Below are positions 21,301 to 33,226 of a DNA stretch of 64,000 nt, in pieces. The notes under the pieces were generated by a model that saw only the letters and a list, made by a program, of their open reading frames with translations, was not told where the DNA came from and ran no database searches. Source of the DNA: Kappaphycus alvarezii (taxonomy: Eukaryota; Rhodophyta; Florideophyceae; Gigartinales; Solieriaceae). The stretch is from assembly GCA_002205965.3 (NCBI GenBank), contig NADL03000603.1, positions 62,001 to 126,000 of the forward strand. Reading direction: 5' to 3'. A program made the position numbers and the translations under genes. The first letter of the stretch is position 1; each line of letters begins with the position of its first letter.

Positions 21301-22145
21301 CTACAACGGGTGGCTCACTTGATTGGGTTGGTATGGATTGGTCTAAGGAAAAAGAACTCATCCACTACTACTACATCATCAGCAATGTGAAGTATAAACC
21401 CTGTAAAGACACATCCATGGCTATCCCCGTGCTCGTAATATCTCCACCCGCGTGCCCATTTGACGCCTGCCCATAGACGCCTTCGGAGTTGAATATATGG
21501 TCGAATTCCGTAGAAGATAAGGGGCTTATCACCGATTGGTGACGTGGGGAGGGTTTCGGTAGACGCGGAGGTTCACCGCAGATTTTCTAGTCTTGAGTAT
21601 TGGAAGGGGTAGAGAGGACAACTGAAACAAAAGAGGGATGATCCTGATAAATTCCACCGAAATAACCTACGGAACAGGGCACCCACGGCTTGAAAAAACA
21701 GGCTCCTTCGCCTCATTAAGAACCTTGCAGACATATGCGACGGCGACAAGCTGCACCACTGATGGGCGACCTTGACAAAAACCATGCAGCGCCGCTTTAC
21801 AGCGCCGTTCGGAAAGCAACGCCATCTTTGCGAGCCATTCCCGGTTCGTCCAACGTGCTCCGGGGGCGACAGGTGCGGTACTGTCGACAAGGATATCGAC
21901 GTGATCGGTGCAGCGAGTGCGCAGAAGTCGCGGCATTTCGATCTGTAGGGGAAACGGGCTAGATAGGAGGAAGTGGGCGCGCCCGCACGGGGCGGGTGCC
22001 GAAAGCGGCGAGGTTTGACGAAGCTCTGCAGTAGTTCGGTTGAGTAAAAAAGGGGGCAGTTCTGAGGTTAGACCAACGCAAGGGGTAGGGCGGGTTTACT
22101 TGAATGGGTTGGTATTCTTAATATTCCTGATAACGGCAAGGGGTT
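21301..22145. other. Junction X1/X2 and GC-rich segment
   Basis: This holds the boundary between unit copies (21368) and the copy of 1-785. No gene is supported. The same junction text precedes 45255, which supports a true direct repeat. Confidence 0.55.
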
Positions 22146-22375
22146 CATTTAGAGTGTACTGTGTTCACAGAGGCCAAAGAATTCGAAGACATGACCGCTG
22201 AGTTCACTCGCTTGCCCAGGACCTGCAGAAAGCTGCTCGTCACCCCGCCATCGAGCCGAGGGATGGCCTTCATCGTACAAGGCCGGACATCAGGGCAATG
22301 GGAAGCACTGGAGGTACGGGTTTCTTCGATGTCACTTTTGTCGCCACAAATGTCAAGGTTTTCTTAGCGATGGAC
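22146..22375 (+). pseudogene. LINE B ORF2 endonuclease fragment (X2)
   Basis: This is the copy 2 counterpart of 1520-1760. It lies just upstream of Gypsy E1, which inserted about 50 bases further on. Confidence 0.55.
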
Positions 22376-22428
22376 AGTAAAAAAAAAGATTCACAACGGA
22401 GGCTCTGAATAGAAATGATACAGAATAC

Positions 22429-23148
22429 TGATGTGCACAAATTCGCACACGAAAAAAATCTAGATGAGGACCATGATTGTATACAGTATCGGAATTGGGA
22501 AGATATTTTTACAGTTTTTGAATTTGCAAGATATTTTTAATTTGGGTGAGTGTAGCAAATTCGTCGGTTGATTTTTTTCATTTTAGGACACGCTGTCATA
22601 GTAGATGTCAGTACAGTTCCAGGTTGTGGGTGATACTACAAATAGCTCTGAAAGGTCTATATAATGGCCAAATCAATTCCCACCCCTGGCCGATGGGTGG
22701 CTGGCATGGGTATGGCACCTAGATATTTACCTTGAGGAAATATCTCCTAATAGTCTCTCTGGTTCACACGATTACCGTGAATGCATTTTGTGGTTATTAG
22801 TATGCTTGTTTGAGACTTTTGGGTAGCCAAAAGTCTATATAAGCCGAGTAAACTGCTTCCTTTAGTGGAGGTGAAGCAAGTTGGCAGACAACTTCAAGCC
22901 AAGTCCCGAGTAGTAGGAAGTTGAGAGTCAACTTCAGACCCAAGAAAACTTTTTCTTACGCTAGTCGCAGAGCGTCGGTGGTAGACCCTGCCCCTTTTAT
23001 ACTTGCTTGTAGCTTCCTCAACTTTCTTCTATATACACTCCCTTTTGTTCGTTCAACAATACCACGGCAGCACTTTTGTCGCTCGCAACACCTCCTTCTC
23101 AGGGTAATTGGTTCTGAGAATCTCCTCCCCGCCGATTTACCCCTATCA
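22429..23148 (+). repeat. E1 5' LTR
   Basis: 720 bases, TGATGTGC to CCCTATCA, with a TATATAA box at 22836-22842. Confidence 0.92.
22836..22842 (+). promoter_or_regulatory. TATA box in E1 5' LTR
   Basis: TATATAA within CTATATAAGCCGAG is kept in most E LTRs of the window. It is the likely core promoter of the element. Confidence 0.6.
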
Positions 23149-23150
23149 TT

Positions 23151-23170
23151 TGGTACTCTTGTGGAGGGGG
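23151..23170 (+). promoter_or_regulatory. E1 primer-binding site
   Basis: TGGTACTCTTGTGGAGGGGG begins two bases after the LTR and starts with the expected TGG. It is conserved in E2 and E3. The matching tRNA could not be named. Confidence 0.6.
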
Positions 23171-23235
23171 GTGCACCCTAGGTATTCGAGTTGAGCAGTA
23201 GTAAGGAACACTTCGGGGGATTTTTTTTCGTAATC

Positions 23236-25109
23236 ATGGATCTCAACGCTGCTCGTATAACGTTCACAGGGGGCAAGACTGATGACGTTGAGGAGTTTCT
23301 TTACACATATGTCAACGTTGTGATGCGAGAGAAGGGCGATGAAGAGAAGGCCGCAAGTATCTTCGCCTATCTTCATGGTGACGCAAAGCACAAATATAAG
23401 TCCAAGTTTATCGACGGGTGGTCTCTTAACGGGAATGGGCGTAACTTCGATGAGGTATGTGAGTGGCTTGTGAAAGAGTATGCTAAGGAGGTAGAACCAG
23501 ATGAGATGATTGGTACCGCCATAGAGGCCCGGCTCAACTTCGACGATTTGTTAAGCTCATTGGTGTACTTGTGTGATCTTTATGAAAAGGCTGGGTTCAA
23601 CGCCCAAGCCAAGTACGGAATGCTGCGTAAGGCGGCTATGGGGGATAAGCGGCTCTCCGATTTCCTCCTCATCAAGGGCCCTCACACTTTTGATAAACTG
23701 AAGGGTACCATAGTAGAATTTGTCAAAAATTCGGAGACGTTTCAGTCACTGAGTGAGGTACCGAGGGAAACCCGCACATCGATGTCTATCGTACATCCTG
23801 AAAAAATTATCAAAGGCCGGCTACTAGTGCAGCGGCATTAGAATCTGTCAGGAGCGATGTCAAAAACTTGGAAGAAAGGTTGGAAACCCGATTCGATAAT
23901 CGACTTGACATGATAACCTCGCAGTTGGAAAGCCTTACTCTTACCATTAAGAAGAACCAGTCTGGGGCCCCTAAGGCCGCAGAAGTCTGTTCTTACTGTC
24001 ACAAGCCTGGACACTTTGCAAACAGGTGTCCTGATAATCCACATAGAAACACTCGTTGTGCAAAGTGCGGTCGATATGGGCATCATGAAAGTAACTGCTG
24101 GTCTAAAGACAACAGAAGAGCAAATTTATCGGAAGCAAGGAGTGAGTCAGGACCAGAGGTGAAAATCTTACAAAATAGAAGGGATCAAAGGTTGACGGAT
24201 GCCGGTAACGTATCCATCGCTGAAGAGATTAGTCAAGTCAATGTGACAAAAAGGGATGGGGAAGGGAACATTTTATCGAAGAAACCTAGGCTAGAGTATG
24301 GAATGCTGGAGCATATCCCAGCACCTGTACCTCCTCGAACCAAGAGGTCTGATCAAGTTGTTCCAGGAGTGGGAGTCACTCCGGCCAAGAAGACGAAAAA
24401 GAGTAAGAAAGTTAAGAGTATCTCTAAGGACGTACTAGAGTATGTGAAGAGGTACAATTTGGTGGCTGAGCTTGCATCGGCCCCAACTGGGATAACGTTT
24501 GGTCAACTTTTGAGGGGCGACGCAGAGGATGCGAGAAAAGAACTCAAAAAAATTATCAGGTCTAATAAGTCCGCTAAGGGTAAGAAACTGTTTCTTCAAT
24601 CGGCCTCGACAGCACCAAGACGTCTTAAGCTGGTACCAGTCAAAGTATTGGGTATGAAAACCCAAGCTCTCTTCGATTCGGGTGCTGTTCCAAACCTCAT
24701 TTCAGAAACTTTGGTGACAGATCTAGGTCTCGAAATTACTCCAACGACTCGAAAAATAACTGTAGCGGATGGAACCGTCTCAAAATGCATGGGCACTGTT
24801 GACAAGGTTTCCGTGTTCTTTGGGGACTCTAAAGTTGATGTAGACTTTCTTGTCATGCCGGATCTCCCTTTCGATGCAATCATTGGCTGCCCACATGGAA
24901 AGACTAGGACATGCATTGACTTGGGCAACCAAATGGTTTCAGTTAATATTGACGGCAGAACCGTGAAGATGCCCCTGGATTTCGACAAAAGCACGCATCC
25001 TGAAGATTTAAAAGAAACGGACAGTGAAGATTTCACTTCTAGCTATGACAGCGAAGATTCGGAACCAACTAACACTTTCGGAAGTGGAAAAGGGTACCCT
25101 CGGGGGTAA
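23236..25109 (+). other. E1 gag-protease region
   Basis: The region begins MDLNAARITFTGGK. A capsid-like helical part is followed by two CCHC knuckles (CSYCHKPGHFANRC and CAKCGRYGHHESNC, about 23990-24095), a Lys-rich linker and a retropepsin-like protease with DSGA (about 24676). These are fossil parts of E1. Confidence 0.85.
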
Positions 25110-25176
25110 TGAACATGGCATGGGACGATTATGATTCCGGGTTTGAAACAGATGACGACTGGATTCTAGGATAAGT

Positions 25177-28030
25177 TTGAAACCCGAATGTGTTTCTTTT
25201 TGCGATGATATCGAATCAAAGGACAGAATTCGGAGCATGAAAGAAGATTACCTTTGCAAAGAAAATAAGAATACGTCGAATTCCATATATGAAGATGTGA
25301 GCACGACGGAAGAGGTCCTTCAAAATATTGAGGTTGAGGATCAAGAAGAAAAAGGGCGCCAAATGGCAGAAATCCAAGGAAAAGTGCAGCACCTTCCCGC
25401 CCCGCCTCACTGAAAATATCCGACATGTTAACATCTTCCGAAGTAATTGCATGGAGCGTTTCAGATTTAAGACAAGCAAGTGTACCGGTTACTCACTCGT
25501 TCGAACTTACCGACACTCAACCGATTTACCACAAGCCTAGACGTCAACCGCCAAAATATGACCAATTTATCTCAGAAAATGTTACAAGTATGCTGAAAAA
25601 TGATATTATTCGACCAGTTTCATCCCCATGGTCGTTTCCAGTTGTGGTCGCACCAAAGAAGGATGGAAAGCTGCGTTTTTGCGTCGATTACCGACAACTG
25701 AACCAGAGAATGATACCCGATCGATTTCCGATTCCGAACATGGAGGAGATCCTCGAGGACCTGAAGGACGGGAGATATTTCACCTCAATTGACCTTTACA
25801 CTGGCTATTGGCAGATTCCATTGGATGAAAAATGTAAGGAAAAAACAACCTTTACCAGCAAAGCCGGTACGTTCAGGTTCGAAGTGATGCCTTTTGGTCT
25901 CATGAATGCACCAGCTACATTCCAAAGAATGATGAACGAGGTTTTGAAAGGACTTCCATTCGCAAGAGTCTATATCGATGATGTCGTCATATTCTCAGAA
26001 ACATTGGATCAGCACATCTCGCACGTCAAGACAGTTGTGGAGAGGATATCGGAGTATAGCTTGAAAATTAAGTTGAGCAAATGCTTCTTTGCGAAAACTT
26101 CTATCCAATTACTCGGTCATATCGTCGACCAAGAGGGAATTAGAGTGGATCCAGAGAAAACGAAAAAAATAAAGTTGGCACCAAGGCCCGCTTCAAAGAC
26201 GGAGGTCCGAAGCTTCTTAGGACTGGCCTCATATTACAGAAGATTTATCAAAGATTTCGCCAAGACTGCAGCACCGTTACATGCCAGCACTACGAAGAAC
26301 GGAAAATTTTACTGGAACAAGGAAATGGAAACTGCATTTCAGGAGCTTAAAGATAAGCTATGTGTCCCCCCAGTTCTCATGTACCCAGATTTCAAGAGAC
26401 CATTCGTTGTGGAGACAGATGCCTCAGAACGGTCTTTGGGTGCCGTTTTGTCCCAAAAAGATGAAAACGGAAGACTACACCCTGTTCAATTCGCAAGCCG
26501 AACTCTGAATGATGCGGAAAAGAGATACTCAGTCTGCGAGAAAGAAGCGCTAGCTGTCGTCTTCGCGCTGAAAAAGTTTCGCGTATACCTTTTATCACTC
26601 GAGAAATTTGTCTTGATAACTGATCACCAGGCACTTAAAACAGCATTCCAAAAGAAGGATGTACATCACCGCTTGGCCCGATGGCTCGACATTTTCGCAG
26701 AATATCGGTTTGAAATTGTGTATAGACCCGGACGCAATAATCAGCCTGCCGATTACCTATCCCGCTTGAGGGACGCACTGATTCCAAATGAAAAAGCTTC
26801 GGAGGACATCGTCGGAGTCGCCGAGTTGCAGTTGCCGAACGATAACGAGTACGAAGCTAATATTCACGGACTGATCAAATTCCTCGATGGACTAGAAATG
26901 AGAAAGGTTGATCTTGAACACGAAATTGGGTACGCAGGAATCAAAAGGCTTTTACATTGTGGAATGGGAAACTCTTCCGGCACACTAAAGCCGGTCCCCG
27001 ACTAGTGGCCCCTTTGAAAGAAAGAATGAAGATCTTGAGGACTTTCCATGATGAGCTAGGGCATTGGGATCTCGAAACAACCAAAAAATTCGTAACTGAG
27101 AGATTCTGGTGGCCCGGTATCCATAAGGACGTCTATAATTTCGTGAAAAGCTGCGACAACTGCCAAAAATTCACTCCAATACGGAAGTATAAGACAACTC
27201 TAAGTTTTCCAGTTTCCGGTCTCTTTGAAACCTTCTCAATTGACTTCGCGGGCCCGTTCAAGGAAACTTCTTCCGGAAACAAATATCTCCTTATAGGGGT
27301 GGAACATCTTACTGGATGGCCAATAGCAGTTGCAGTGAGGAGGCAAATGCTGAGGTGGTACTGAGATTCATCGAAAAAGAAATAATTGAACCGTTTGGTC
27401 TTCCAAAAAGGATCATCTCGGATAACGCCCTTTGTTTTACTGCAACTTCACTGCTTCGTTTTTTGGAAGAGAAAGGGATTCAGCTGAAGACCGTTCTCGC
27501 ATACGCTCCTATGTCCAACGGGAAAGCGGAGAGGATGGTTGGAACCATCAAACGAGCAATATCGAAAACTATTGGAGAATGAAATCCAGTGGGAAGATGC
27601 CTTACCAAAAGTGTTATACGGCTACCGTCGAAGAAGAGGAAGAAATGGACGCTCACCATTCGAGCTAATGTACGGAAGGGCTCCTAGAATGTTACAGAGA
27701 GACATGGAAACAAATATTATCGATGAAGAGAGTAGGGAAGTTGAACTACTGGCCACCGAAGGCTGGAGATCACACCGCGCGCTAACACAGACAAGAAATA
27801 AGGATGCAGAACCTGCAGTCAGAACCTTTTCAGTTGGCTCTAAAGTACTTGTAGTACATGGAAAAGCAATGCAGCAGGCTGTGAAGTGGCCGGCCTTCCA
27901 AACCAAGTACTCGAACCCTTGCATCGTCACGGAGGAAAGACACCCGCACTATCAGCTCTGTTCAAGCTCAGGGAAGAGATCAAGGAGGGCCATCCATGCA
28001 CGTCGTCTGGTCCCTTACCATCAGAGGCCT
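25177..28030 (+). other. E1 pol region (RT, RNase H, integrase)
   Basis: The RT has FCVDYRQLN and YIDDVV (about 25680-25990). RNase H has ETDASERSLGAVLS (about 26410). The integrase zinc finger has HDELGH and CDNCQKF (about 27050-27170). The core has SIDFAGPF, SDNALCF and SNGKAERM (about 27235-27560). The tail ends VHARRLVPYH-like. The order RT, RNase H, integrase places it in Ty3/Gypsy. No chromodomain is seen. Confidence 0.88.
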
Positions 28031-28308
28031 GAAGAATTCCTTCTCACACAGGACTATGCGCAACCACGGGGCATACTCATCTTTAACTATAGAATGATTC
28101 CTATGGGAGGAAAAAGGGCCTGGGAATGGATCATCTCGGTTACGCGGGACTACTACGAACTCCACGTAATCATCCATTTCTACATTAATATATGCCTATG
28201 TTTTCGTACGTTGAACGGACCATTGCTACCTGAAGAAGATTTCCGACTATTAATAAGAGTTCTATTTCATTCCAAAACGGAAGGTTCACGGAAGCAGGTC
28301 CAGAGTTT

Positions 28309-29025
28309 GTGGAGGTAATATATCATTACTCTATAGGAAGATATGGAATGGTAGCTGCTGGAGACTTGTCGCAAACGTATCTGAATATTATCCGTCCAAT
28401 TTACGTATTTCTCAAGAACAACCAAGACGTGCGACTGAGAGGTTACGCCTTACCCCCGGATATGGAATACAGGCTGGTCCCGTATCCTCTATGGGAACCT
28501 TACGTTTCTCCGCCACAAATTGGGAACGTTGGAGGCGGCGAGGATCCTCCTGAAGCAGTGATGATGACCAGAGGAGGACCTTCAGGAGACAACAACCCGC
28601 CCAGAAGAGGTTCCGGTCGTCCCCCGAGAGGACCTCGTGCAGGTCCCAGTACGTCAGGAGCTGGTCGCGGCCATTCATCGGGACCGTCCACCACAACTTC
28701 ATCTCTAGCTCTCCTTCACAACCATGCACAGCATACAGTCGGAAGAAGAAGATTATCTTTTTGGCTGCGCAATATCTCCGAGGATGCGAACGATGCGCAG
28801 GTCATTTCTTATTTCATGATAAGCATCTGTTTATGTTTTAGGGCGCTACATGGACCGCACTTATCTTACGAAGATTCGTTCTTGATGATGCGCGTCTTCT
28901 TTTCTTATCGCATCCATTCCTCCGGCATCTTCCAGAAGAGTTTGCATATCACATATATTTTTTCACTCTTGGAAGATTCGGAAGAGTCACGGAAGAAGAA
29001 TGTATTCAACCCCACCTCGATGTGA
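28309..29025 (+). other. E1 extra frame downstream of integrase
   Basis: A frame of about 240 codons lies between integrase and the 3' LTR. It has a hydrophobic start, then a Gly/Pro/Arg-rich middle (GGGEDPPEA, RRGSGRPPRGPR). It has no signal peptide or clear membrane anchor, so an envelope role is not supported. The same text lies in E2 (about 36260-35560), so it belongs to the family. Confidence 0.55.
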
Positions 29026-29209
29026 TCAAACCAATATATGAGGCTATGCTACAAAGTGAGGTACCAGTAATGCGAACCTACTTTTTAGAGCATCATATTG
29101 GTAATCAGTTGCATCCGTACCCGTTTGAGAGACCATACATTTTATCAATAAGACAGCGAACACTAACGGAAGCAGAAGAAGAGCAGTGACGAGTCGGGAC
29201 GTTCGTCTT

Positions 29210-29222
29210 GAGCGAGAGGGCG
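29210..29222 (+). promoter_or_regulatory. E1 polypurine tract
   Basis: GAGCGAGAGGGCG lies directly before the 3' LTR, the expected plus-strand primer. Confidence 0.7.
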
Positions 29223-29940
29223 TGATGTGCGCAAATTCGCACACGAAAAAAATCTAGATGAGGACCATGATTGTATACAGTATCGGAATTGGGAAGATAT
29301 TTTTACAGTTTTTGAATTTGCAAGATATTTTTAATTTGGGTGAGTGTGGCAAATTCGTCGGTTGATTTTTTCATTTTAGGACACGCTGTCATAGTAGATG
29401 TCAGTACAGTTCCAGGTTGTGGGTGATACTACAAGTAGCTCTGAAAGGTCTATATAATGGCCACATCAATTCCCACCCCTGGCCGATGGGTGGCTGGCAT
29501 GGGTATGGCACCTAGATATTTACCTTGAGGAAATATCTTCTAATAGTCTCTCTGGTTCACACGATTACCGTGAATACATTTTATGGTTATTAGTATGTTT
29601 GTTGAGACTTTTGGGGTAGCCAAAAGTCTATATAAGCCGAGTAAACTGCTTCCTTTAGTGGAGGTGAAGCAAGTTGGCAGACAACTTCAAGCCAAGTCCC
29701 GAGTAGTAGGAAGTTGAGAGTCAACTTCAGACCCAAAAACTTTTTCTTACGCTAGTCGCAGAGCGTCGGTGGTAGACCCTGCCCCTTTTATACTTGCTTG
29801 TAGCTTCCTCAACTCTCTTCTATATACACTCCCTTTTGTTCGTTCAACAATACCACGGCAGCACTTTTGTCGCTCGCAACACCTCCTTCTCAGGGTAATT
29901 GGTTCTGAGGATCTCTTCCCCGCCGATTTTACCCTATTCA
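29223..29940 (+). repeat. E1 3' LTR
   Basis: 718 bases, followed by the AATAC duplication. It matches the 5' LTR with few differences. Confidence 0.92.
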
Positions 29941-29945
29941 AATAC

Positions 29946-30299
29946 ATCGCGACGAAGAAATATCCAGAAAGACAGAGTTGTACGTATATTGCTGATTGGG
30001 CCTAGGCTCCATGATCTGCTAATTTTCTAATATGATAATGTGTAAATGTGGGGTTAATTTACTGTGGTAGATATGTGGGTTGGTATCCAGTAAATTTGTA
30101 CCGAAGCGTAGATATCGTATCATTGTCAAGCCAATTGATAATTAACTGCCCGCTTAAAAGTCTTGTCTTAGGTTGTCGACACATGACAAAAGGGCATTTT
30201 ACTGTGGAGTGTATCTCTGCTGCTTTGTAGACACTTTAGGGTATTCCATCTGATCGAGGTCATCTTCCTGCTCCAGCTAGCTCTGTTGGGAACTTTGTT
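29946..30299. other. Spacer downstream of bZIP-like copy (X2)
   Basis: This is the counterpart of 1795-2048, with a copy-specific 96-base insertion. No gene is seen. Confidence 0.5.
30040..30135. repeat. 96-base copy-specific insertion
   Basis: Present only in X2, between TGATAAT (30033-30039) and TGATAAT (30136-30142). X1 and X3 have one TGATAAT. There are no inverted ends. It could be an insertion in X2, or a deletion between direct repeats before X1 and X3 separated. Confidence 0.6.
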
Positions 30300-31479
30300 C
30301 TAAGAGTTGTTGCAAAAGTTCTCTGAAATATCACCAGAGCCAAGATCTGTTTCGAGAACGGTAGTTCCGGGCTTTGGGACCGCCGAGCGTTGTCTAGCCG
30401 GGATTCGAAAAAAGTATTTGCAGTCAGCCAACCACTGTCTGCACTTATCAACTGATCATTAGCTAGCCCTTGACTTAGAGTGCTTGATATTCCGGGCGTT
30501 GACACATTTCCGTCTGTGCTATCAACCTCGGGTAGCGCGATGGAAGTAGAGATACCCAATATGTCATTGACATTAGGAGCACTAGATAAAGCCCCGACAT
30601 CGTTTTCCTGATGCGAGACTGGGGCATGAGCGTCGCAGAATGCTGGGTCAGCAACTTGAGGTAACGAATCTTTGTTGCGAGCGACTGATTGAAGTGTTCG
30701 TCTTCAACAATAGGTGTAGTTCAGGTAAAGTCGTTTGAACATTCCCCAAGCGAGGTTGACTGTGATGCTTGGAGCCTCGCAACATCTGAACTTGCCGCTG
30801 AATCTCGATGGCATGATCGCGCCACATGGCTGCCTCCGCCTCGGCTCTTTGAAGTTCCGCACGAAGACAGCGCTTCCGTCTTTTCTTCTGCAAATCCCTG
30901 AGAAGACAGAGCTGAGCACGGCGAAGGACCGATTCGTATACTTGCGATGCCTGGCTCGACTTTCTATTATTATAAAGGCGCCTTCTGTATTTTTCGTCAT
31001 TTGTCAAGCCTCTGCCCGAGAGCAGGGAGCAATTGGATTGGATTAGTCCATTGCGATATGCATCAGATGTAATACTGGCATTCCGATCCAACTCCTGATC
31101 ACGGAAACGCTTGTACTCCTCTCTTGCTTCTGTCGCCAATTTGATGCAGTCTTCTTCGGCTTGAGTAAGATTAGAAGGGTTCTCGGAATTCAATCCATGA
31201 ATGCTGCAAACTCGGCGGCGAATTCGGAGGCACTTGGAATTTCGAGATCTTCTGGTTTGCGCTTGGGCAGAAAGATGGGTGAAGATGAGTCAAGGGTGGT
31301 TGGAGAAATGGCAGGTAGGACCTCTGGAAGATTCACGGGAACTACGACAGAGGATTGGACGAAAAGAGGAGGCTGAGGAACAGGTTCAAGAGGTGCTGGC
31401 TTGTTGTGATTGGGGTAGGTTGGAATGTGGAGGTCCGTGTAGCAGGCCTTTGTTGAACTTCATGGTTGGTAGGATGCAT
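30300..31479 (-). pseudogene. bZIP-like gene, frameshifted copy (X2)
   Basis: This is the copy 2 counterpart of the intact gene at 2049-3233, with the same start (ATG at 31479) and stop (30300). It is almost identical in sequence, but single-base losses split it into at least three frames (open pieces around 31342-31480, 30648-31193 and 30300-30559). Examples are TTGCGAGCG for TTGCCGAGCG and AGGTGTAG for AGGTGGTAG. The bZIP basic region is still readable, including the Gln at the usual Arg. Either it is a young pseudogene or the losses are sequencing errors. Confidence 0.65.
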
Positions 31480-32839
31480 TGCTGGTGGTGAACGTGCGGT
31501 GAGAAATTCAATCCAAGCGAAAAACGTTGAGTGCTTGGATACAGGCGTGGTTCGGAGAGTTGAAGAGAATGATATCGGGACCCCGAGGTAGATGAAGACG
31601 TATTTTGATGTGAAAAAGAACGTTTTCGCTACGAATTCGATTGGCGGGCGAACGTGGTCCAAATGAGAGGAATATCTTCTGTCAGTGTTAACTTGGGAAA
31701 AGGGGAAAGAAAACAAGACTAAAAGAAAAGAAGATGTGCTAGGAGGGATATTTGTTCACGTGAAGAAACAATAGAGTGCAAGGCCGCTTGATTTTTTGAA
31801 AAGACAACGATTGTTGACAGGATGAATTATGATTGAGGTCAGGGGAAGATTAAGGCAAAGGCGGAGGATGGTTGAATGTGAGTGTGAGTACTTGTCCGTC
31901 TGTTGTTTGTCGTGATTGGGTCAGTAGAAAGGGCAGGGAAAACGGGATGGAATGGGGGTATATAAAGACATAGGATGACGGCGGTTGGCCGGCTTGTATC
32001 TTGGATTATGTCGGGTGCGCGGGGATAACTGTGATGGTGTTCGTGGAGGATGTGAGTAGCACCGAGGTTTGTTCACGCAGTGGCGTAGAACGTGTGGGAA
32101 GAAGTCGAGAGATAGTCATTTCAAGCATTTCGAGCACTTGTTCGGGCGCTCTGAATCAATTGAGATTGCAGAAAATCAGGTTAATTACAAAAATTTGCAC
32201 TATTTTTCTGAGGAGACAATGTCATTTGTGCTGGCCGGCTTCCTGGAATTCAATTTCTGCTGGCGATTTGTCGAGCCGGTGAGGGAAGGGATTGTGCGGT
32301 CCAATGCGATACAGCACAGAACATCTGCACTGCAGGCCTTCTGTTACTGCAATGACGTATAGTACCTCCCTCTCGTTACGCAATGCCTACCTCCAAAACT
32401 TCCCCAGTCTCCAGCCCTCCATAGTCTCGCGGTAAACACTCCTGTATTTCCCCTGTAATGGAATGTCTTTCAGAACCCGGCTACTGGTGCCGACGACTGT
32501 TTTGTTAAATTTTTTTACAGTAATGTAAAATGTATTGTCCAATACGGTTAGGCAAAGATCGGATTCGAACTGCCATATCGTACAATTTGACGGGATAACC
32601 GGGGGCTAATGGGGGGAATACCGAGGTATTAATTTACAGTACTGTTACAGATAATTGGTTGATACGTACCCAGTCAACTTGTATGTAGTGTAGTGGGTTA
32701 ATATGGTTAAATGGGGAATTTCTGGTCTACATGGGGAAGTTTGGGCAGTCTTCCTGATGAAAGCAATACGCAGAGCAGATGGGGCCTAAGTTGAGTAGCC
32801 GCGGAACTTTCCTTGAGAACGGATATTCTCTGGAACATA
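31480..32839. other. Upstream region of bZIP-like copy (X2)
   Basis: This is the counterpart of 3234-4598. A 93-codon plus-strand frame (ATG at 32037) is open here but not in the other copies, so it is not supported. It shows the empty target of the X1 LINE B insertion near 32836. Confidence 0.5.
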
Positions 32840-33226
32840 CATACTCTTACAGTACAGTACTTAAAAGTTGTGGCCAAATGTCGCTAAAAACCTTTCCAAC
32901 AAACTGGCGTTAATCTGGACGAGTTCCGCGCAAGACGAGCGAACAATGCTTGCTGCGCATCCACAATCGGGACAGCTGACCGTGCGGCAATGCCAGTCGC
33001 AACCCGGTTGGCAAAGTCCAGAGCAGTCGTGTGCCAGCCCTCGCACGTGGAAACTGGAAGGGCAATGAAGCGATACAGAGAACCTTCTGAACGTATCAAG
33101 TCGGTAAAGCGAGTGTTCTTGCCAAGGCGAGCACGGGGTTGAGTGGCATCACAACAGGGAGGGGAGGCAGGCTGCAGTCAAAGGATGGATGACGGTTACT
33201 TCAATAGTCTGTGCTCCCGTCTCTCC
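32840..33226 (-). mobile_element. LINE B2 3' fragment (X2)
   Basis: This is the counterpart of 8520-8905, with the same truncated endonuclease tail. Confidence 0.5.

Larger units (their letters stand above)
1..21367 (+). repeat. Tandem unit X, copy 1
   Basis: The first base of the window matches 21368 and 45255, and the order of landmarks then repeats: GC-rich segment, LINE B endonuclease fragment, bZIP-like gene, LINE B2 and LINE B remnants, LINE A' fragment, Copia Cm, acidic pseudogene, old LTR. The copy is extended by insertions absent from the others: solo E LTR, LINE B with nested LINE A, and perhaps Copia Cp. The left edge is the window edge, so the unit may extend further. Boundaries come from matching landmark strings by eye. 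Confidence 0.85.
22429..29940 (+). mobile_element. Gypsy element E1, nearly whole
   Basis: This is a 7.5 kb Ty3/Gypsy LTR retrotransposon inserted in copy 2, flanked by a perfect AATAC duplication (22424-22428, 29941-29945). Parts in order are the 5' LTR, primer site, gag with two CCHC knuckles, protease, RT, RNase H, integrase, an extra 3' frame, purine tract and 3' LTR. Gag-pro and pol lie in different frames, as is common in the family. It looks structurally complete but carries a handful of breaks. The LTRs differ by about 2 percent by eye, so it is young, though no rate is available to date it. Confidence 0.92.

Noticed and set aside
28309-29025. Envelope-like gene in Gypsy E1
   Set aside because: No signal peptide, transmembrane segment or cysteine pattern is visible. 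The frame is Gly/Pro-rich.
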